Counted from the stretch's first letter, positions 1 through 9,076 are shown. The stretch: 59,096 nt of DNA from an uncultured Anaerolineae bacterium (GCA_903838415.1 CAILYI010000275.1:1-59096), one strand, 5' to 3'. The notes: a model not told the origin generated them from the sequence alone. Numbers and translations are program-made.

Positions 1-1
1 A

Positions 2-400
2 GAATTATTAGCAATCGTATCTGACCAAAGAGCTTGTCGAAATCGGTTGCGCGAATATCATGTTCGGATGGATACGGAACAAAGTTTCCGAGATGATAAA
101 TCCGGTGGATTTGACATGGCGGATACTCATTTGATGCACGCTGAAAGATTAGAACGGTTGCTTTTAGCCTTGGCAATTGCCAAACTGTGGTGTCATGAAT
201 TAGGCGAGCAAGTTCTTGCTGGTGGCAAATCCACTCGCCGAACCATAGACCCTGGTTCAGAACGTGAATTGAGCATCTTTCAGCTTGGTTTACGCTGGTT
301 TCAACGTTGTGTTTCAATCAATATCAATCTTTTGCCGAACTTCCAGGCGCATTTATCGCCAATATTCGTACCGCCTGTTGTTCGCGCAGGCTCTCAATAA
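2..400 (+). CDS. IS4-family transposase, C-terminal fragment (5' end outside window)
   Basis: The frame is open from base 2 and ends at 400, so this is the tail of a gene that begins upstream. The translation contains the IS4-family YREK signature with correct spacing: Y, two residues, R, three residues, E, six residues, K, in the stretch EYHVRMDTEQSFRDDKSGG. The E of this motif is the last acidic residue of the DDE catalytic triad, which cuts and joins DNA ends. After the motif the helical tail typical of these enzymes follows (RLERLLLALAIAKLWCHELG). I could not find a terminal inverted repeat downstream, so whether the element is intact cannot be judged. Confidence 0.8.
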   Translation, partial: ELLAIVSDQRACRNRLREYHVRMDTEQSFRDDKSGGFDMADTHLMHAERLERLLLALAIAKLWCHELGEQVLAGGKSTRRTIDPGSERELSIFQLGLRWFQRCVSININLLPNFQAHLSPIFVPPVVRAGSQ

Positions 401-770
401 AAATGTGTAAGGGCATCAGTATTATATGTAAAATTGCAAGTTTACGGGCTGGTTATCAATGTTGTAAGCGAATGGAGGATCAAAGGAGCATTGAAACGGC
501 CAATGGGTGGTGATCCAATCTAAACGAAGAATTTATCAAAAATAAACAGAAGTAAACGTCCCCATATCATACTCTATGCGCAATCGCCTGTCACTGTACT
601 TTGACCCGTAAAAAGTACATAAAAAGTACATAATAACAAATGTGTTAGTGGTGTTCCATGCGCTCTTAGAGAAAAAGCTTTGGATCATACTGATATCTTG
701 AAGAACAGACCCACTCCAGCCCCGGAGGAAAATGATGGGCAGATTTGTCGATAAAATTCTCTGGTAGAAG
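401..770. other. Gene-free stretch between transposase end and kinase-regulator gene
   Basis: About 370 bases without a supportable gene. The base composition is AT-rich compared with the rest of the window. A short direct repeat, AAAAAGTACATA, occurs twice around 609-632. This may be the right flank of the insertion sequence, but no terminal inverted repeat or target duplication can be recognised because the left end is missing. Confidence 0.5.
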
Positions 771-800
771 ACAAAACCAGCCCATGGCGGCTGGTTTTGT
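771..800 (-). terminator. Hairpin terminator of the kinase-regulator gene
   Basis: Perfect 12-bp inverted repeat, ACAAAACCAGCC at 771-782 and GGCTGGTTTTGT at 789-800, with a 6-base loop. It lies 27 bases past the stop codon of the minus-strand gene at 827, and the minus-strand 3' arm is T-rich. Confidence 0.7.
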
Positions 801-826
801 TGATCAAATTGTTCCCTTGATTCTCG

Positions 827-3800
827 TTATTTTTCTTTGGCCCGTGCTTTCAAATAGTTAAGCATGTCGGCGCGATTCTTCAAGTGCAGGCGCTCCAATA
901 TTTGCTTCATATGATATTTTATGGTGCGTTCGGTGAGATTCAGCTTGGCGCCAATCTCTTTGTATGTATTTCCGCTTGCCACCAGTTCGAGGATTTGCGA
1001 TTGCACATCCGATAAATACTCATCGGCGGCAATGCTGGCGGCGGTGAGTTCCTGTCCACTGCGCGAAAATTCGGTAATCAGGCTTGCCGCAATGTGGGGC
1101 GAAAGGATCGTTTCTCCATTTGCCAACTTTTCGAGTGCGGCACAAAATTCATTGGCATCCGTACCCTTTAATAGGAAGCCGGAAGCGCCGTTTTTGATGG
1201 CGTCAAACAGATGCTCTTCTTTTTCGGAGGTGGTTAACATGACCACCTTGATATCTGGAAACTCGGTCTTGATGGCAAATGTCGCTTCGATACCGTTACA
1301 GCGCGGCATGAGTACATCCATCACGACTACGTCTGGGCGAAGTTGACGGACCTTTTCCTGCGCTTCCAGCCCGTCGAAGGCCATCCCAACCACCGTCATC
1401 CCGCGGGCGCTGAGCAGGTTGCGCAGACCTTCCAGGAAGATGGGAGAATCATCCACCAACAGCAGGCGCAAATCCAGCAGGGTTTTCGTGACGGACGGGG
1501 CGGTTTCCACCATTTGTTGCGGGATGAAAACCAAAACTTTGGTGCCCTGTCCCGGCGCAGAGCGGACATCCAGCCTGCCGCCGAGAATTTTTACACGTTC
1601 ACGCATCATACTCAAGCCGAAGTGGGGCAGGTCTTCGCTGAAACGCTGCCGGGTGTCAAAGCCAATCCCATCATCCAGGATGGCAATTTGGATGCCGCGT
1701 TCGTCCGCAATGAAAATAACTTCTGCGCGGTGTGCCTGGGCATGTTTGCGGATATTGGCAAGCGCTTCCTGAACAATATGCAAAACCTGTGCTTCTGCTG
1801 CCGGGGCAAGCATGGGAAGTGAGTAGTCGGAGGGCGTACTCAACCTGGCCTGGATGCCGGTTTCATTGCTATATTCCCGCAGATATTCAACCAGCGCGGA
1901 AAAAAAGTCTGCTGTAGGTTGTTGCTGGGTGCGCAACCCGAGAATAAAATGTCGGATGCTGGCGTTGGCATCGCGCGACAGGATCAGGATGCGCTCGAGG
2001 CTGGCATTTGCCGATTCAGCCTGTCCCTGGGCGAAGTAGGCTTGGGCGGCCTGGGTTTGCAGGTTGATGGAACTCATCACCTGTGCCAGCCCATCGTGTA
2101 AATCGCGGCTCATGCGTTCGCGTTCGTCCAACGCTGCCAGCGTACGTTGTTGTTCAACCAGCTGAGCCTGGGATTTCTGGCGAATGCTCATTTCTTCTTG
2201 CCAAAGTGAATTGGTTAACTCCAATTCAAAAGTGCGTTCATTAATCCGTTGTTCCAATCCTGTCACCAGCGATTTCAGCCAGGCGATCATTTTGTTGAAG
2301 GAGCGGGTTAAAACGCCGAATTCATCGAAATCCCGAGTGGGGATGACCACATCCAGATTGCCTTGATCAACTTGTTCCACACCTGCCAAAAGCGCGTTCA
2401 ATGGACGGACAAGGCTCGCATTTAATAATAGTGGCACACCGACAAAAAGAAGGACGGCGCTGATAATCAGCAACCAAAACAACGGCAAGACGAACTTGTT
2501 CAGGTATTCCCGAAAGCTAATGTTGAAATCTTGCAGGATTCCATTTGGCCCGCTCTGAGTAGCCTGGGATAAGTCGGCGACTTGCAGCACCGGTTCAGCC
2601 GTACCAGGGGTAGCGCCGCGCAGCCAGATATTGGCGGAGGGCGTCGCATCGGGGTTGAAAACCGCCCTTGATGGTAAATCGATATAATTAATATCAAAAC
2701 GACCGTCGCTGAAAAGGATGGTTTGAAAAGTGAAAAGGGATTCAGGCTGTTGAACGGATGGCAATTTGTTCCATGTGACAACCAAGCGATCCTGGGCCAG
2801 GCGGGCAAACACCCCTCCAGCCGAAGTGGGCTCCAAATCGATCAACAGCGGAAAAATCCCGGGAAACCGCCCGTAATTGTTTTGGAGATTGGCGTGCTCG
2901 AGGCTTTCGCCCATTTTGACGAGTCCCACGCTGGTAACGTAAATTTCGGAATGAATCCTGCCATAAAATGGAAAGATAAAATTAACCTTATAGTCGCGTT
3001 CGCCTCCGCGCGAGGTGACCGGCAGCTTTTGGCCCAAGTCGGCCTCATAATAAAACGGAATTTCGGCGATGTCATAACCACCCTGGGCATTGGGCGTAAA
3101 ACGGAGTGACTGCTGATTCTTCAGCATCGGACGGTATTCAGCGATGTAGTTTGGTGCCAATACCCAGCTAGATGACCCCAAAATAGCCAGCAGAAGGGTG
3201 AGAGTGGTACCGGATATTTTTACCAGGAACGATGTGGCCATGGGCGGCATGGAATTGATATAGACGATGGCAAGAAGTTCCAAAATCGCCAGAAAGCCCA
3301 GGGATAAAATCATGTTGAAAAGGCTCGTGGAAATTCCACTTTCTCCACGCAGAATATTGGCAACCCCCAAGACGATTGGCATGGTAAAAACCATCGCAAA
3401 ATTTCGCAAAGCCCGTGCACTTATCCCCTGAGGGTTCCATAGTTTTTTTAACTGCGCTACCGGTTGCTCGTCCGCAAGCACACATTGACGCGCAAATGCA
3501 ATAGGGATGCACAACACCAATAAAATCAGGGCATAATCAGCTCCTTGCGAGCGGTATTCGACGGTGCCTTGTTGTAACAGGATGAAGCGGTAGATGGCAA
3601 AGAAGACTTCATAAAAAACGTATACCATGCTCAGCGCAAAGGCGAACCGCGCTTCCCACTTTCGCTGAGGAAATCTATTGGGAAAATGGTAGGCAAATTG
3701 GATGAAAAATGCCAAAACCAATCCAAGAAAAGTATTTTCGAGATAAACGGCAACCAGGCGCGGCGTTGGCAGTAAAGCGCCATCCAGAAAAAGCAGACCC

Positions 3801-3964
3801 GAAAACATTGTGATGCAAAATAGTGAAATGGTCAAATGAATCAAATGAGGTTCGCCAGCTTTACGCGAGGCCAGGCGCAAAGCAAGGTAACCGGTCATAC
3901 TGAAAGCTAAAATAAGTTGAGCAAGATAACTGATGGATGCTGGAGTAAGTAAGAGCTTTGGCAT
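827..3964 (-). CDS. Membrane sensor histidine kinase fused to a NarL/LuxR-type response regulator
   Basis: A 1045-residue protein carrying a whole two-component system in one chain. Order: about seven N-terminal membrane helices (1-270); an extracytoplasmic beta-rich domain (about 275-485) resembling nidogen-like modules; one helix (490-513); HAMP-like linker (515-570); coiled coil; HisKA_3 dimerisation domain with the phospho-acceptor His623 in ERMSRDLHDGLAQ; HATPase (N737, D764/D765, GIG); receiver (acidic pair D838/D839, phospho-acceptor D883, K933); LuxR-type helix-turn-helix (about 984-1043). All key catalytic residues are present. The frame also extends upstream to a TTG at 4039, but the ATG at 3964 puts the first hydrophobic helix near the N terminus. 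NarX/LiaS-class kinases normally phosphorylate a separate NarL-type regulator; here the receiver and DNA-binding domain remain attached to a membrane protein. The ligand is unknown. Confidence 0.9.
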   Translation of the reverse strand: MPKLLLTPASISYLAQLILAFSMTGYLALRLASRKAGEPHLIHLTISLFCITMFSGLLFLDGALLPTPRLVAVYLENTFLGLVLAFFIQFAYHFPNRFPQRKWEARFAFALSMVYVFYEVFFAIYRFILLQQGTVEYRSQGADYALILLVLCIPIAFARQCVLADEQPVAQLKKLWNPQGISARALRNFAMVFTMPIVLGVANILRGESGISTSLFNMILSLGFLAILELLAIVYINSMPPMATSFLVKISGTTLTLLLAILGSSSWVLAPNYIAEYRPMLKNQQSLRFTPNAQGGYDIAEIPFYYEADLGQKLPVTSRGGERDYKVNFIFPFYGRIHSEIYVTSVGLVKMGESLEHANLQNNYGRFPGIFPLLIDLEPTSAGGVFARLAQDRLVVTWNKLPSVQQPESLFTFQTILFSDGRFDINYIDLPSRAVFNPDATPSANIWLRGATPGTAEPVLQVADLSQATQSGPNGILQDFNISFREYLNKFVLPLFWLLIISAVLLFVGVPLLLNASLVRPLNALLAGVEQVDQGNLDVVIPTRDFDEFGVLTRSFNKMIAWLKSLVTGLEQRINERTFELELTNSLWQEEMSIRQKSQAQLVEQQRTLAALDERERMSRDLHDGLAQVMSSINLQTQAAQAYFAQGQAESANASLERILILSRDANASIRHFILGLRTQQQPTADFFSALVEYLREYSNETGIQARLSTPSDYSLPMLAPAAEAQVLHIVQEALANIRKHAQAHRAEVIFIADERGIQIAILDDGIGFDTRQRFSEDLPHFGLSMMRERVKILGGRLDVRSAPGQGTKVLVFIPQQMVETAPSVTKTLLDLRLLLVDDSPIFLEGLRNLLSARGMTVVGMAFDGLEAQEKVRQLRPDVVVMDVLMPRCNGIEATFAIKTEFPDIKVVMLTTSEKEEHLFDAIKNGASGFLLKGTDANEFCAALEKLANGETILSPHIAASLITEFSRSGQELTAASIAADEYLSDVQSQILELVASGNTYKEIGAKLNLTERTIKYHMKQILERLHLKNRADMLNYLKARAKEK

Positions 3965-4069
3965 AAATAGCCTGTCAGTGAAGGATTTATTACTGCCTGT
4001 TCGGGGGCGCCCCAAGAATAATCTTGACCTGAAGTGCAAACAATCGCAGATTACGCAACGTGTCGTGTA

Positions 4070-4075
4070 ATTATA
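4070..4075 (-). promoter_or_regulatory. -10 box upstream of the kinase-regulator gene
   Basis: TATAAT on the minus strand, about 105 bases before the chosen ATG at 3964. No good -35 hexamer is seen at 17 bases. The region 4076-4232 holds no gene. Confidence 0.4.
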
Positions 4076-4232
4076 CCCGGATGCACTCCATTGCGTTCGA
4101 TTTGAGCATTCATATTAACTTTTTTTGGTGGCGCCAATCAGAGTACCCCAATAAAGGGCAAGGAATTGTTGAGTCTCCCCCAAAAAGTGTGGGTGCAGGT
4201 GGGCTGGAGAAAGCCCCTCTCTGCGGGAAAAA

Positions 4233-5882
4233 TCATTGGGATGGTTGAGTCTGAATCAGTTTCTGAAAGCGTTTGTCCTGACGGATGGCAGCAAATAACG
4301 GGTCTTGACTCAGCCAGTTGATACTTACCTGTTTTTTCCGAATGGCAATTCGTAAAGACTTTAGGGCGGCGCGACCATCGTCAGAGATCGCATAAAAACA
4401 GGCCGCCGCATAATCATCAACTGCGGCGAGACGATCCGCAGCCAACGAACGCCAATGGAGAAATTGGTCGGTGTTTCCGATTTTCTGGAAGCAATCCGCC
4501 AGCGAAATTTCGGCCAGTGGGGTGGGGGCTTTAGAAGCAACGACCTGGAAATAGGCTGCGATTGCATCCAGATAACGTTCTTGAACTCCCAAAATACTCC
4601 CCAGGGTAATCCAGTTATTGGCATCAGCTGGGGCTTTTTTGACCGCTTTTTGGGCGAGCTTTAGCGCCGTCTGAAGCTCGCCTGAATTACGATAAAGGAT
4701 GGCTAGTCTGGTCAAAGCGTCAGCATCTGTGGGAGCAAGCTTGGCAGATTTTTCAAAAGCGGCAATGGCATCCGGGATGTGATCGGTTTTCTGGTAAACA
4801 TCTCCCAATCTCTTCCAAATGCAGGCATTTTTCTTGTCCAACGCCAGCGAATTTTTGTAGGCGGGCAGGGCGTCGGCAAGTCGACCCTTTTCAAAGTAAA
4901 TATCCCCGAGCGTGAACCAGACTTCAGCGTTGTACGGGTTCAATACAGTCGCTTTTTTGGCGGCATAAATCGATCTGCGGGTTTTTCCAAGCTTGCCATA
5001 AATGATACTTAAATCCAACCAGGGGATAAAGCTGGATGGGTCAATTTTGATGGCTTGTTGATAAGCTGAAGTGGATTCTTCCAGCACGCCCAAGCCATAA
5101 GTTACTCCTCCCAGCCCCATGTATGCTCGAAATTGCATATCCCGCGAACCGATTGAGCGCGCCAGGACACATGCGCTGGAAAGCAAGCCGCGCGCCTTTT
5201 CAAGCTCGCCATTCATCCAATAGAGATTGCCCAGGCGCAAGAGAATATCCAGCCGGTCGGCATTGGTTTCATTGTTGTCAGGAAGCTGCGCCAGCAGGTT
5301 TTCGCGCGATTCTATTTTTTCGATAATGTCATCGGATTGCGGGATGGGTTCTTTTGCGGGTTGGGTCTGACTGATGGGGGTGGAAAATAACGCTGAAGGT
5401 TTGTCAATGAATTCAAAAACCCGGTGCCTGAAGGCCCAAAAATCCGGTGCGCGGAAGGGCAATTCAATCGCCTCTTTTTCGGTAATCCAGAAGATTGCGC
5501 GGATTTTATAATCTACCAGGTATTCCCGGCGAATGTTGAGCGCTCGATAGGCGTTTCCTCCTGATTTTCCCCCGCCCCAAGCCAGTCCGGAAATAAAAAA
5601 GATGGTTTTCTCTAAATCGTGTTGTTTGATTAATTCCAGCGGGATGTCGTATTGGTTTTCACTGACTTGCAAATGGACGATTTTTATCGCAATATCGGCG
5701 AGCCGCTTGTTCAAAACCCTCTCTATGTCGGCGCGGACAAATTCTGATTTGTAAACTGCCAGTAAAATTGAAGGACGATTCCACTTTACCGCTAATTCAA
5801 GCTCATCGAAAAGCATATCAACCCGATCGTCAAAGGGATCGAGTGGGTATGAGCGCGTATTTTTCCGAACTGATTTAACCAT
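4233..5882 (-). CDS. TPR protein with an N-terminal module like those of NTPase/TPR conflict-system proteins
   Basis: 549 residues. About 200-540 is a run of tetratricopeptide repeats (for example YNAEVWFTLGDIYFEKGRL and NACIWKRLGDVYQKTDHI), a protein-binding solenoid. The first 170 residues are alpha/beta and contain ALNIRREYLVDYKIRAIFWI followed by APDFWAFRHRVFEF. I associate this pairing (LNxxRExL, a hydrophobic strand, PDFWxxRxxVFEF) with Chloroflexota, cyanobacterial and actinobacterial proteins in which such a module precedes STAND NTPase or TPR regions. No Walker A motif is present, so ATPase activity is not expected. Cytoplasmic, with no signal peptide. ATG start at 5882. The 69-residue gene lies 39 bases upstream in the same direction and is probably co-transcribed. 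The function is not known; a scaffold or sensor role is inference. Confidence 0.75.
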   Translation of the reverse strand: MVKSVRKNTRSYPLDPFDDRVDMLFDELELAVKWNRPSILLAVYKSEFVRADIERVLNKRLADIAIKIVHLQVSENQYDIPLELIKQHDLEKTIFFISGLAWGGGKSGGNAYRALNIRREYLVDYKIRAIFWITEKEAIELPFRAPDFWAFRHRVFEFIDKPSALFSTPISQTQPAKEPIPQSDDIIEKIESRENLLAQLPDNNETNADRLDILLRLGNLYWMNGELEKARGLLSSACVLARSIGSRDMQFRAYMGLGGVTYGLGVLEESTSAYQQAIKIDPSSFIPWLDLSIIYGKLGKTRRSIYAAKKATVLNPYNAEVWFTLGDIYFEKGRLADALPAYKNSLALDKKNACIWKRLGDVYQKTDHIPDAIAAFEKSAKLAPTDADALTRLAILYRNSGELQTALKLAQKAVKKAPADANNWITLGSILGVQERYLDAIAAYFQVVASKAPTPLAEISLADCFQKIGNTDQFLHWRSLAADRLAAVDDYAAACFYAISDDGRAALKSLRIAIRKKQVSINWLSQDPLFAAIRQDKRFQKLIQTQPSQ

Positions 5883-5921
5883 TGATCCGCTTTTGACTTG
5901 CTTGAATGGAATTGATATTCA

Positions 5922-6131
5922 TTATACATCAGCGGACTCTTCTGCGTTCATAAAACGTGGACAGTCGATCACGTAACTGAGTTCTTCTTGGGGATCTACC
6001 CAGGTATACCAGGTTCTAATCTGATGGGCAGTAAAGTAGGTGTATTCGGCGGTCGCAATGTCACTGACCTGCGTTGAAGCCAATTCCTGTTTCAAATCAG
6101 TTGCCTGAGAATATTTATTGAAGTCAATCAT
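5922..6131 (-). CDS. Small hypothetical protein, 69 residues
   Basis: I do not recognise this protein. It has an ATG start preceded by GAGGAG eight bases upstream, so it is very likely translated. It is soluble, rich in Tyr, Thr and acidic residues, with a predicted helix up to about residue 30 and a short Trp/Tyr-rich stretch (RTWYTWVDP) after it. There is one Cys near the C terminus and no signal peptide or membrane segment. It is the first gene of a probable two-gene unit with the TPR protein, which suggests a joint function. Confidence 0.65.
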   Translation of the reverse strand: MIDFNKYSQATDLKQELASTQVSDIATAEYTYFTAHQIRTWYTWVDPQEELSYVIDCPRFMNAEESADV

Positions 6132-6272
6132 GCAATGCTCCTCATTAGAAGTGATGACTAATTTTTATCATCTCAAGCGTGGATTAAAAATAACGAAATG
6201 ATGACAGAAATATTTTCCCTTCGTTGACACATGGCGCATTGCAAGATTGCGCGAATTCCAATGGCTATCCGG

Positions 6273-6323
6273 TATAATTTCACGAGCCGAAACGGTTTGC
6301 GCTTGCCAAGCGAGGCCTTTTTT
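6273..6323 (+). promoter_or_regulatory. -10 box and short hairpin plus T-run in the nitroreductase leader
   Basis: TATAAT at 6273-6278 follows a weak -35 region. Downstream lie a 5-bp hairpin (CGCTT 6300-6304, AAGCG 6308-6312) and seven T residues at 6317-6323, before the Shine-Dalgarno AAGGAG at 6344-6349. The hairpin is short, so attenuation is only a possibility. Confidence 0.35.
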
Positions 6324-6358
6324 TATCCTTGCCCATCATCATTCAAGGAGTTGCTGCC

Positions 6359-6871
6359 ATGAACGTATTCGAAGCCATCCGCACCAAGCGAGCTGTGCGC
6401 GAATTTCAAGATAAGCCGCTACCCGAAGAAACCGTACACGCCATTCTCAACGCCGGGCGGCGCTCCCAATCCTCCAAAAATACCCAGGCCTGGCAGTTCA
6501 TTGCTATTCAGGATAAAGAAACCTTGAAAGGCCTCTCCACCTGTGGGGAATGGGCCGGGCATATCGCCGGGGCGGCGCTGGCAGTGGCGATCCTGATTCC
6601 GGATCCCAATGAGAAATTTCAGCATCTGATTGATTGTGGTCAGGCGGCGGCGTTTATGCAGCTGGCTGCCTGGGAGTTGGGCGTCGGCTCGTGCCCGGCT
6701 TCCATCTATCAGCCTGATAAAGCGCGTGAGATTCTTAAATTCCCCACGGAATGGCATTTACGGATTGCGCTGTCGTTTGGATTTCCCCTCGATGCGGGCG
6801 TCCTCACAGCACCGCCGAAAAAAGGTGGGCGGCGTGAATTTGACGATGTCGTGCATTGGGATCGTTGGTAA
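6359..6871 (+). CDS. Nitroreductase-family FMN oxidoreductase
   Basis: 170 residues. The N-terminal stretch FEAIRTKRAVREFQDKPLP is the classic nitroreductase opening, with an Arg-rich FMN phosphate-binding segment (RTKRAVREF). AGRRSQSSKNTQAWQFIAI is the second FMN-contacting segment and AAFMQLAAWELGVGSC the central dimer helix. The family uses NAD(P)H to reduce nitro groups, quinones or enones through bound FMN; the substrate cannot be told from sequence. The ATG at 6359 was chosen because AAGGAG lies nine bases before it; an earlier in-frame start at 6329 lacks a ribosome site. The acyl-CoA synthetase gene starts 33 bases after the stop, so the two probably form an operon. Confidence 0.85.
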   Translation: MNVFEAIRTKRAVREFQDKPLPEETVHAILNAGRRSQSSKNTQAWQFIAIQDKETLKGLSTCGEWAGHIAGAALAVAILIPDPNEKFQHLIDCGQAAAFMQLAAWELGVGSCPASIYQPDKAREILKFPTEWHLRIALSFGFPLDAGVLTAPPKKGGRREFDDVVHWDRW

Positions 6872-6904
6872 ATCGGGCTAGCCAGAAAACAGGAAAACAA
6901 CTTC

Positions 6905-8947
6905 ATGACTCTGAACGGATTCTTCAACCCGCGCGGTATCGCCATTTTGGGCGCATCCAGCGATCCATCCAAGCTCGGCTACGCCGTGGCTCGCAATCTG
7001 GTCGAAAGCGGCTACCTGGGCGCTGTACATCTCGTCAACCCCAAAGGTGGCGCGCTGTTTGGCCACGTAATGGTCACATCTGTGAGCGAAATCCCGGATC
7101 CGGTTGACCTGGCGATTGTCATCGTCCCGGCTTCCTCCGCGCCACAAGCTATGCGTGAACTTGGCCAGCGCGGAATCCGCGCGGCCATTCTCACTTCGGG
7201 CGGATTCCGCGAAGTCGGCCCGCAGGGTGCCAAGCTGGAGGCCGAGGTGATGCAAGTCTGCCAGGAATTCGGCCTGCGCCTGATCGGCCCGAACTGCGTG
7301 GGGCTGCTCGATACACATTTGCCGTTTGACACCACTTTCCTGCCGCTGCCGATGCCTGCCAGGGGCGAACTGGCCTTTCTTTCGCACTCCGGCGCTTTTT
7401 GCGCTGCCGTCATCGACTGGTCGCGCGGACAGGGTTTCGGTTTTTCGCGGCTGGTTTCGCTTGGCAACCAGGCCGACTTGACCGAAACCGACCTGCTGCC
7501 GATCATCGCCGACGATCCCAATACCAAAACCATCTGTCTGTACCTCGAAACCATTTCAAACGGACAGCTTTTTCTCGAAGCTGCGCGCCGCATCACCCCG
7601 CATAAGCCGATCGTGGCGCTCAAAGTTGGCCGCACCGCTTCCGGGCAGAAGGCCGCCGCGTCACACACCGGTGCCCTGGCTGGATCCGAATCCGCGCTGA
7701 ACGCCACCTTTGAAAAGGCCGGAGTTTTGCGGGCGGCCAGCGCCGAGCAATTGTTCGACTGGGCCCGGGCGCTTTCTGCCTGCCCACTACCAGTCGGGAA
7801 AAAGATTGCGATTGTGACCAGCGCCGGTGGGCCGGGCGTGATCGCTGCCGACGCGTTGGAAGCGGAGGGCCTGACTCTCGCTCCCATCTCCGCTGAAACC
7901 GATGCCCGTTTAAAGGAACTGCTTCCGGCAGCCGCCAGCACCCACAATCCGGTCGATATGCTGGCCTCCGGCTCCCCGCAGCAATATGCGAGTTGTCTCA
8001 GCGTTCTGTTGAGTGATCCCGCCATTGATGGCGTGATGGTGATTACCCTGCCACCGCCGAGTCACAGAGCCGAAGACATAGCCGATGCCCTGATTCCGCT
8101 CATCAAGGCGGCAACCAAGCCGGTACTGGTCGCGCAAATGGGCGCATTTCTGACTGCGGCTGCGTTTGAGCATTTTACGCAGGCGGGAATTCCGGTTTAT
8201 CCTTTCCCGGAGCGGGCGGCGTCTGCGCTGGGTGTACTCGCTCGTCGCGCGGAATTTTTGGCCACAGAAACCGAGCCGGTTGACCAAAGGGAATTCCCTG
8301 TCGCTCCGGTGGAAAGCCTCAGTGCGGACGATTTGGTCGCCGCTTATGGCATTCCCACTTCGCCGCTGAAACTGGCTGCCAGCCCGGATGACGCTGCCCG
8401 GCTGGTAGCGGATATGACTTTCCCCGTGGTTGCCAAGATCGCCAGCCCCGACATTTTGCACAAGTCGGATATTGGCGGCGTGCTGCTCAACCTGAATTCT
8501 GTCGCTGAAGTTGTCAGCGCCTACGCCACATTGATGGAGCGCGCCCAGGCTGCCCGGCCGCATGCCCGTCTGGACGGAATCACGCTGCAGCGGCAGATCG
8601 CTGATGGACAGGATGTCATTATCGGCTGTGTACGTGATCCGCAATTTGGGCCGCTGATGATGTTCGGCTCGGGCGGAATCGAAGCAGAAGGGTTGAAGGA
8701 TGTCGCTTTCGCGTTGGCGCCGCTGAATCAGGCCCAGGCTGAGAAAATGATTCAGAAAACGTGGGCCGGTCAAAAACTGGCAGGTTTTCGCAGCATTCCG
8801 CCCGTCGACAAATCTGCCGTCATCCAGGCGTTAATCCGCCTTTCGTGGCTGGCTGTTGAACATCCGGAAATTTCTGAAATTGAGATCAACCCGCTGCGTG
8901 CCCTTGCGCAGGGCGCGGTGGCGGTGGATACCCGTCTGAAAATCTAA
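6905..8947 (+). CDS. Acyl-CoA synthetase (NDP-forming), fused alpha and beta subunits
   Basis: 680 residues. Order: CoA-binding Rossmann domain (about 5-130, FFNPRGIAILGASSDPSKLG), two flavodoxin-like succinyl-CoA-synthetase ligase domains (145-460) with the phospho-relay histidine His254 in AASHTGALAGS, and a C-terminal ATP-grasp domain (about 470-680, VVAKIASPDILHKSDIGGV and ending in EIEINPL). These enzymes convert acyl-CoA + ADP + phosphate to acid + CoA + ATP, reversibly, and serve in energy conservation from acetyl-, propionyl- or aryl-CoA in fermenting anaerobes. The acyl chain used cannot be told from sequence. Both halves and all catalytic segments are present, and the length is normal for the fused form. 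It is probably co-transcribed with the nitroreductase upstream. Confidence 0.92.
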   Translation: MTLNGFFNPRGIAILGASSDPSKLGYAVARNLVESGYLGAVHLVNPKGGALFGHVMVTSVSEIPDPVDLAIVIVPASSAPQAMRELGQRGIRAAILTSGGFREVGPQGAKLEAEVMQVCQEFGLRLIGPNCVGLLDTHLPFDTTFLPLPMPARGELAFLSHSGAFCAAVIDWSRGQGFGFSRLVSLGNQADLTETDLLPIIADDPNTKTICLYLETISNGQLFLEAARRITPHKPIVALKVGRTASGQKAAASHTGALAGSESALNATFEKAGVLRAASAEQLFDWARALSACPLPVGKKIAIVTSAGGPGVIAADALEAEGLTLAPISAETDARLKELLPAAASTHNPVDMLASGSPQQYASCLSVLLSDPAIDGVMVITLPPPSHRAEDIADALIPLIKAATKPVLVAQMGAFLTAAAFEHFTQAGIPVYPFPERAASALGVLARRAEFLATETEPVDQREFPVAPVESLSADDLVAAYGIPTSPLKLAASPDDAARLVADMTFPVVAKIASPDILHKSDIGGVLLNLNSVAEVVSAYATLMERAQAARPHARLDGITLQRQIADGQDVIIGCVRDPQFGPLMMFGSGGIEAEGLKDVAFALAPLNQAQAEKMIQKTWAGQKLAGFRSIPPVDKSAVIQALIRLSWLAVEHPEISEIEINPLRALAQGAVAVDTRLKI

Positions 8948-8992
8948 TTTCGCCCAGGCGCGGGACGAGAACAAGATTATTTCTATAAATAT

Positions 8993-9006
8993 TACCCATT
9001 TGGGTA
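8993..9006. promoter_or_regulatory. Palindromic operator-like site upstream of gltB
   Basis: TACCCA (8993-8998), TT, TGGGTA (9001-9006) is a perfect 6-bp dyad 70 bases before the gltB start codon. Its left half extends into TTACCCATTTG, an 11-mer that recurs in the cspA promoter at 33677-33687. No regulator can be named. Confidence 0.35.
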
Positions 9007-9076
9007 GTAGCGTCAACGCCCAAATTCCTTATCATATATGGAATTACTTCCTTATTGCTTTGGAAAGAAGGCCGAA

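Noticed and set aside
307..513. Second reading frame over the end of the transposase
   Set aside because: It lies in another frame with no ribosome site and no recognisable protein, so it is a shadow.
6300..6323. Attenuator in the nitroreductase leader
   Set aside because: The stem is only 5 bp with a 3-base loop and is separated from the T-run by four bases, too weak to claim.
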